Below, piece by piece: positions 59,830 through 64,000 of a DNA stretch of 64,000 nucleotides. The notes below the pieces were generated by a model. The model was not told the origin of the DNA, ran no database searches, and saw nothing but the letters and a program-made list of their open reading frames with translations. This DNA is from Pyrobaculum sp. WP30. GTDB lineage: Archaea; Thermoproteota; Thermoprotei; Thermoproteales; Thermoproteaceae. Where the stretch lies: contig CP012158.1 of NCBI GenBank assembly GCA_001189275.1, positions 558,001 through 622,000 of the forward strand. The letters run 5' to 3'. Within the stretch, counting starts at the first letter, position 1; every line of letters begins with the position of its first letter. Position numbers and translations under genes: made by a program.

Positions 59830-60510
59830 ATGCCGTTGAGGATTGTAGTTACGGGCGCCAGCGGCGGCATTGGTAGCGCCTTGCTGAGGATCGCAAGGAG
59901 CCGTGGCGATTTTGTCGTGGGGATTTCGCGTAGGCGCTCGGAGGCCGATGTGCACTACGACTGCGACGTGCTTGATCTACAGTGCCTCAAACAAGCGGCG
60001 AGGGAGGTCGGCAGGGTGGATGGCATAGCGTTGCTACACGGCCACGGCGACCCCAAGCTGTGGACTAGGAAGGTGGAGGAGCTAGACGCCGACGACTTCT
60101 TTCAAGTTTTCGGAGTAGATGTAGTGGGGAGTTTTAACGTGGTTAAGGCATTTCTGCCTAACCTCTCGTCTGGGTCCTCGGTCGTCTTTGTCTCCTCAAC
60201 GCCTGGCCTCATCGGCGACGTCTACGGCATACCCTACGCGGCGGCTAAGGGCGCCCTCCTCGCGCTTGCGAGAAGCCTCGCCAAGGCTTTGGCGCCTGTT
60301 AGAGTGAACGCCGTGGCGTTTGGCCCCATTGAGACCGGGTGGACAGGGTGGGTCTCTCCGCAAGAGCTTGCGGCGTTTCGGGAGAGGACTATATTGAGGC
60401 GGTTGGGCACGCCGAAGGAGGCGGCTGAGGCGATCTACTGGCTTCTCTCGCCGGCTTCTAGCTACGTGACGGGGCACGTGTTAGTTGTGGACGGCGGCGA
60501 GTCGCTTTGA
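59830..60510 (+). CDS. short-chain dehydrogenase/reductase, possible pteridine reductase
   Basis: A 226-aa SDR with the N-terminal GASGGIG motif, VSSTPGLIGD, YAAAKGALLALARSLAK (YxxxK) and a C-terminal VTGHVLVVDGG. The location 60 nt after folE suggests a pteridine-related reduction, but no residue proves this; a general SDR reductase is equally possible. Its last 53 nt overlap the convergent surface-protein gene. Confidence 0.85.
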   Translation: MPLRIVVTGASGGIGSALLRIARSRGDFVVGISRRRSEADVHYDCDVLDLQCLKQAAREVGRVDGIALLHGHGDPKLWTRKVEELDADDFFQVFGVDVVGSFNVVKAFLPNLSSGSSVVFVSSTPGLIGDVYGIPYAAAKGALLALARSLAKALAPVRVNAVAFGPIETGWTGWVSPQELAAFRERTILRRLGTPKEAAEAIYWLLSPASSYVTGHVLVVDGGESL

Positions 60511-61744
60511 TTGCGAGCAACGCAGTGGCCGCTATGGCTACTGCTATGACGACTACGAAGACGTAGGTCATATCTGTGTTTGTCTTTTGTTGTTGTGGAG
60601 ATGTGGAAAGCCCAACTGTCAACTGCAGGACTTGCCCCGGCCTAAGCGTCACCGTGTATGTGACGTTTCTCCCTCCTACGTCTACGTGGACTGTGTATTT
60701 TCCAGGCGGGAGCTCCACGCGGCGCGGCATGCGGTCCACTACGCTGTAGTTGCCCAATATGTAGACTCTTGCCGGCGGCTGGAGGTAGTTGAGGACTAGG
60801 TAGCTGTTTTCGATGTTGACTATGAGAGTCTCGGAGGGATATCTCGTGGCGATGGACACATCTTTCTTTGTGAAGCCGGCGTCTATCTCCACCTTATAGA
60901 CCACGCCGGGGAGGGCCCAGAGCTCCGCCTGACCTCTATAGGTGCGGCCAGCCGCTTTGATTAACCAGTCGTCTCTCACAGCTCCAAAGGAGTCCACGAC
61001 ACGTATGGTGAGTCTAGTGGCGTTTACGGCATAGAGACGGCCGCAGTAGTCTTGCGGCCGGAAGACTGTGGTGTAGCTAGTGCCGTTTGGCAGGAGTACT
61101 TCGGTGTAGACCACTGCGCTGTAGTTCAGCCCCCTGATGAGGTAGGTGGTCAAGTTCCCCGCTCCCCTCGCGGCGGCGCGGCCATCTACGTATAGAACCG
61201 CTGAGGTGATGGGCGGAGCCAGAATTACTCTACAACTTGTCACAAGGCCAGCCGTCTCGAGGTTTACCACGGGATTCCACAACTCTGTCTTAAGCAAAGT
61301 AGCGTTTGGAAGTCTATAGTTTCCTACCTCTGTTATGTATATTTCTAGGTGATAATTTATACTGCCTACGGGTAGAGGCCGCGAGAGGTTGTTGTTTCTA
61401 AACTCTATCTTAAGGTCTCCATACGTCCCGTTGAGAAATTTAACCATCTTGACTATAACGTATCCACTGGCCTCCATTGGCTGTATGGATAAGGCCTCTA
61501 GGCGGTTTATTGTGACGTTGTCGTGACCTGTTGAGTAGGTTTTCCCCACCAACATGTCGTTGAGGTATATCTCCACCGCCACGCCGAGGGGGATCTCCGC
61601 AATACCTGTGGCGTTTGTCTTAACACATCCGTTAGAGACGCACACGGTGGCGTTTGGTATCGGGAAGCCGAAAGCGTCTCGGACCTCCACCAGGGCGCCT
61701 AGAGTCATGATTGACATTAGTAGAAGCAGGGCCACAAGCTTCAT
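60458..61744 (-). CDS. secreted/membrane surface protein with carboxypeptidase-regulatory-like domains
   Basis: A 428-aa protein: a signal peptide (MKLVALLLLMSIMTLGALVE), then a carboxypeptidase-regulatory/CNA-B-like domain (DAFGFPIPNATVCVSNGCVK, TNATGIAEIPLGV), further strand domains rich in Asn-x-Ser/Thr sites, a second VVDSFGAVRDDWLIKAAGRT unit, a Gln/Thr linker and a C-terminal membrane helix (TYVFVVVIAVAIAATALLAI) with basic tail. ATG at 61744 follows GATTTATTTAGG by about 26 nt. The final 53 nt overlap the convergent SDR gene. Confidence 0.8.
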   Translation of the reverse strand: MKLVALLLLMSIMTLGALVEVRDAFGFPIPNATVCVSNGCVKTNATGIAEIPLGVAVEIYLNDMLVGKTYSTGHDNVTINRLEALSIQPMEASGYVIVKMVKFLNGTYGDLKIEFRNNNLSRPLPVGSINYHLEIYITEVGNYRLPNATLLKTELWNPVVNLETAGLVTSCRVILAPPITSAVLYVDGRAAARGAGNLTTYLIRGLNYSAVVYTEVLLPNGTSYTTVFRPQDYCGRLYAVNATRLTIRVVDSFGAVRDDWLIKAAGRTYRGQAELWALPGVVYKVEIDAGFTKKDVSIATRYPSETLIVNIENSYLVLNYLQPPARVYILGNYSVVDRMPRRVELPPGKYTVHVDVGGRNVTYTVTLRPGQVLQLTVGLSTSPQQQKTNTDMTYVFVVVIAVAIAATALLAIKATRRRPQLTRAPSRS

Positions 61745-61824
61745 ATGCGGCTGGTTCAGTCTCCTAAATAAATCTATGGCCGTGTAAAGATGCGTCACGT
61801 GGTCTTTACAGGTTGTGAGAAAAG

Positions 61825-61890
61825 TTTATATATTTACAACCAATAGCGGCATGCCGTTGCCTGCCGCGTGTTCTACGTCGTTTTCCTTAA
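61825..61890 (+). promoter_or_regulatory. orphan promoter with downstream hairpin, possible small RNA
   Basis: GTTTATATAT at about 61824-61832 would start a transcript near 61855-61860 rather than at any gene here. It precedes a hairpin (GCGGCA at 61846-61851 with TGCCGC at 61862-61867) and a T-rich GTTTTCCTT. The Lrp gene has its own TTTAAATAT about 28 nt before its start. Possible short ncRNA; weak evidence. Confidence 0.3.
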
Positions 61891-61962
61891 CTAAAAAAAT
61901 ACAGAGATCCAATGCTTTCAATTTAGCGATACATTTAAATATCTAAAATTGTCTCCATTACT

Positions 61963-62433
61963 ATGACCGAGGAAACCAAGTTGACAGACCGCCAATACCA
62001 ACTGTTAAACCACCTGCTACAGAGGGCCCAGCCCATGAGGGTGTACACAGTATATGGCGATCAAGACGAGATTGCAAGAGAGTTGGGCATGACTAGACAA
62101 GCCTTAGCGATACATCTAAAGCGACTTAAGGAGCTTGGCCTTGTCAGGACTGGCCGCGAGTTTGTGGACATCACCGAAAAGGCCGTGAGGCTTCTGAAGG
62201 GTCAGTCCAGCGACGTTATTATACTGGTGAAGATCGAGCCGAAGTACCGAGACAAGGTATACGACGCGACTAAGAAACTGCCCATCGAGAAGGCGCTTAG
62301 GCTCGCCGGCGACTACGACCTGGCAATCATTACGCAGGAGACTGTGTTAGATAAGGTACTTGATTCTGTGAACAACATGGAGGGCGTGAAGGAAACCAAG
62401 ACCTTCATCTCCATAGGCGCCGTCAAAGAATAG
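61963..62433 (+). CDS. Lrp/AsnC-type transcriptional regulator
   Basis: A 156-aa regulator: an N-terminal winged helix-turn-helix (DEIARELGMTRQALAIHLKRLKELGLVR) and a C-terminal RAM-like sensor (VIILVKIEPKYRDKVYDATK, GDYDLAIITQETVLDKVLDS). The first 20 residues are polar. The domain order is that of Lrp/AsnC, though the DNA-binding part resembles a MarR/BirA-type HTH. ACATTTAAATATC is about 28 nt before the ATG. The target is unknown; the stand-alone RAM at 11849 could be a partner. Confidence 0.88.
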   Translation: MTEETKLTDRQYQLLNHLLQRAQPMRVYTVYGDQDEIARELGMTRQALAIHLKRLKELGLVRTGREFVDITEKAVRLLKGQSSDVIILVKIEPKYRDKVYDATKKLPIEKALRLAGDYDLAIITQETVLDKVLDSVNNMEGVKETKTFISIGAVKE

Positions 62434-62446
62434 CCTCCTTTTTTCT

Positions 62447-63133
62447 CTAAACTGAACTTGCCGAGGTGTTTAAGACAGCGTAGAAGGCCGGGGTCACGTA
62501 TCTTAGCGTCTTCAGTCTCTCGACATCTGGAGGTATCCACACGTCGGCCGCAACGGCTTTTCCCTCCTCTGTCAACCTGTAGCGTTCTCCCTCTTTCGTC
62601 ACATATCCTCGCTTCTCCATCTCAGCCAATATAGCGCCGAGTATCACGTTGTCTCTTACTGTCTCAAGCGGCGGCAACAACCTACCTCTGCTTGCCACCA
62701 TCTGCCAAACAGCGGCTAGGAAGTCGGGCGACGCCTCGCCAACAGCCTTCAAGAGCCCCGCCACCGTGGGGATTATGCGCTCTAGGTCTATCTTGCCCGT
62801 GAGTATTCCAAGCTCAGCTGGCATTACGCCCTTCTCCACGTAGCTCCTAACCGTCGTGAGGGCAGCGTCGCCGCGCTCGACGTCGTATAGCGCGAGGGAT
62901 AGTATGAGGGGGGTCTCGCCGGGACGCAGATATTTAGCTACGTCGTAGCTGTAGAGCTTGTAGAAGGCGAGTTCGCAGAATCTCCTGTCTTTCTTGTCGC
63001 ACCACTTAGCCGCCATGGCTCTTGCATATAGTTGCTTTATGTCCGGCAACTTCGCAACATTTCTGATCCCCAACACATAGAGTAGCCATGCTATGTTGTA
63101 CGCTATTTTTGCCTTGAGCTCCCTTGTCATCAT
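62447..63133 (-). CDS. hypothetical protein with C-terminal winged-helix-like end (228 aa)
   Basis: The first half is helical (TRELKAKIAYNIAWLLYVLG; LAFYKLYSYDVAKYLRPGET) and the second half contains ILAEMEKRGYVTKEGERYRLTEEGKAVA, a winged-helix-like wing with basic turn. ATG at 63133 is preferred; an earlier GTG at 63193 lies in the divergent promoter. Convergent with the Lrp gene, 13 nt apart. Family not recognised. Confidence 0.6.
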   Translation of the reverse strand: MMTRELKAKIAYNIAWLLYVLGIRNVAKLPDIKQLYARAMAAKWCDKKDRRFCELAFYKLYSYDVAKYLRPGETPLILSLALYDVERGDAALTTVRSYVEKGVMPAELGILTGKIDLERIIPTVAGLLKAVGEASPDFLAAVWQMVASRGRLLPPLETVRDNVILGAILAEMEKRGYVTKEGERYRLTEEGKAVAADVWIPPDVERLKTLRYVTPAFYAVLNTSASSV

Positions 63134-63219
63134 ACCTTCCGCCCAGGTGTCCACGTATCTTGGGATTAAAGTTTTGCGGTTTCTGAGCAACACTTTTAAA
63201 CCGCATCCCCTAGGGGGCC

Positions 63220-64000
63220 ATGAAGCACCTTGTGGGGAGGGACTTCGCGTTCCCGGAATACCTGCCCCGGTACCCCAGGTCGTATGACTTCGACGTGGTG
63301 CACATGCGGCTGGACGTAGACATAGACGTTGAGGGCGGCGCCGTTGAGGGGGCGGTGAGGTACCGGGTGAAGGCCAAGAAAGACGGCGCGAAGGTCTTGC
63401 TCGACGCTGTGGAGATGGAGGTTCTTGACGTAAGCCATGACTATTACTACGACGGTGAGAAGATAGAGGTAAGGCCCCAGTGGAGGGCCGGGGAGGAGGC
63501 GGAGGTGGTGGTTAGGTACCGCGCCAGGCCTAGGACCGGCATGTACTTTGTGAAGCCTGATATGCGGCAGAGGAGAACTATATATGTGTGGACCCAGGGC
63601 GAGAGCGAGTACAACCGCTATTGGGTGCCTATTCCAGACTCCCCTAATATAAAGTTCCCCTGGACAGTCGCCGTGACTGTGCCCAAGCCGTTTGTGGCCG
63701 GTAGCAATGGCGTGTTGGTTGAGATAAGGGACAGAGGGGAGAGGCAGACGTATGTGTGGGATATGAGGCATCCCATGTCGCCTTACCTCCTCGCTATCGC
63801 CGTAGGTGACTTCGAGGTTCATAGGGAGAAATGCGGTGAGGTCCTCCTCGAGTACTACGTGCCTAAGTACGTGGGTGATGCTTGGCGTTTCTCCTTCTAC
63901 AACACCTGCAGAATTATGGAGTTCTTCTCTGAGTACCTCGGCGTGTCGTATCCCTACGAGCGGTATGCCCAGGTGGTGGTGCCGGAGTTCATCTACGGCG
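63220..64000 (+). CDS. M1-family zinc aminopeptidase, 3' truncated by the window
   Basis: The frame from ATG 63220 is open to the end of the window (260 codons). It has YDFDVVHMRLDVDIDVEGGA at the start, the M1 N-terminal beta domain, and VWTQGESEYNRYWVPIPDSP, matching the TQ...E..Y.P..D.P region. VPEFIYG at the window end corresponds to the stretch that precedes GAMEN/HExxH, both of which are outside. CACTTTTAAACC is about 22 nt before the ATG. It hydrolyses N-terminal residues from peptides. Confidence 0.9.
   Translation, partial: MKHLVGRDFAFPEYLPRYPRSYDFDVVHMRLDVDIDVEGGAVEGAVRYRVKAKKDGAKVLLDAVEMEVLDVSHDYYYDGEKIEVRPQWRAGEEAEVVVRYRARPRTGMYFVKPDMRQRRTIYVWTQGESEYNRYWVPIPDSPNIKFPWTVAVTVPKPFVAGSNGVLVEIRDRGERQTYVWDMRHPMSPYLLAIAVGDFEVHREKCGEVLLEYYVPKYVGDAWRFSFYNTCRIMEFFSEYLGVSYPYERYAQVVVPEFIYG

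Noticed and set aside
1-64000. CRISPR arrays, cas genes, rRNA genes, replication origin
   Set aside because: No regularly spaced repeats, no Cas motifs, no rRNA sequence and no Cdc6/Orc1 gene or origin-like repeat cluster were seen.

Overview
The window looks like a stretch of a hyperthermophilic crenarchaeal chromosome, most likely Pyrobaculum or a close Thermoproteales relative. Reasons: archaeal-only genes (aIF5B, S6e, archaeal TIM, phosphohexuloisomerase, SpeD-type pyruvoyl decarboxylase, stand-alone RAM protein, presenilin-like protease), TATA boxes about 25 nt before start codons with mostly leaderless mRNAs, very tight packing with 1-65 nt gene overlaps, long G/C homopolymer runs, a decayed PaREP1-like reading frame (a family first named in P. 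aerophilum), and a tRNA whose acceptor strand seems interrupted. The species assignment is inference.

Layout. 0-12 kb: metabolic and small genes (LysO-like exporter, UbiX, phosphohexuloisomerase, SpeD, aconitase, TIM), a Panacea-domain/PD-(D/E)XK pair with an in-frame TAG, and S6e. 12.1-15.1 kb: a candidate structured ncRNA, then a 2.5-kb integrated element between a displaced tRNA 3' fragment and tRNA-Glu, carrying a tyrosine recombinase and two small genes. 15-23 kb: metallo-hydrolase, amidase with a tiny GatC-like partner, a translin/presenilin pair, a reductase, a CBS protein, and several decayed tracts. 23-27 kb: a 963-aa surface protein with a small upstream partner, then the PaREP1-like relic. 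27-39 kb: aIF5B, tRNA-Leu, a four-gene ABC-transporter/phosphatase operon, a thioredoxin-CcdA fusion, and divergent tatA/tatC. 39-50 kb: transporters, carbamate kinase, hisS with overlapping genes, a two-subunit 2-oxoacid:ferredoxin oxidoreductase, and ndk. 50-58 kb: one minus-strand operon nuoD-H-I-J-K-M-L-N. 58-64 kb: glycosyltransferase, folE plus a short-chain reductase, a surface protein, an Lrp-type regulator, and the start of an M1 aminopeptidase.

How the genes fit together: aconitase and 2-oxoacid:ferredoxin oxidoreductase belong to an oxidative or reductive TCA route that yields or uses reduced ferredoxin. The Nuo operon encodes the membrane arm and quinone module of a respiratory complex I-like enzyme without the NADH-binding subunits nearby. 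Tat, CcdA-thioredoxin, the presenilin-like protease and two large secreted proteins form a cell-envelope theme. Accessory DNA is concentrated at 8.5-10 kb, 12.1-15.1 kb, 19.3-23 kb, 26.2-26.6 kb and 28.9-29.4 kb.
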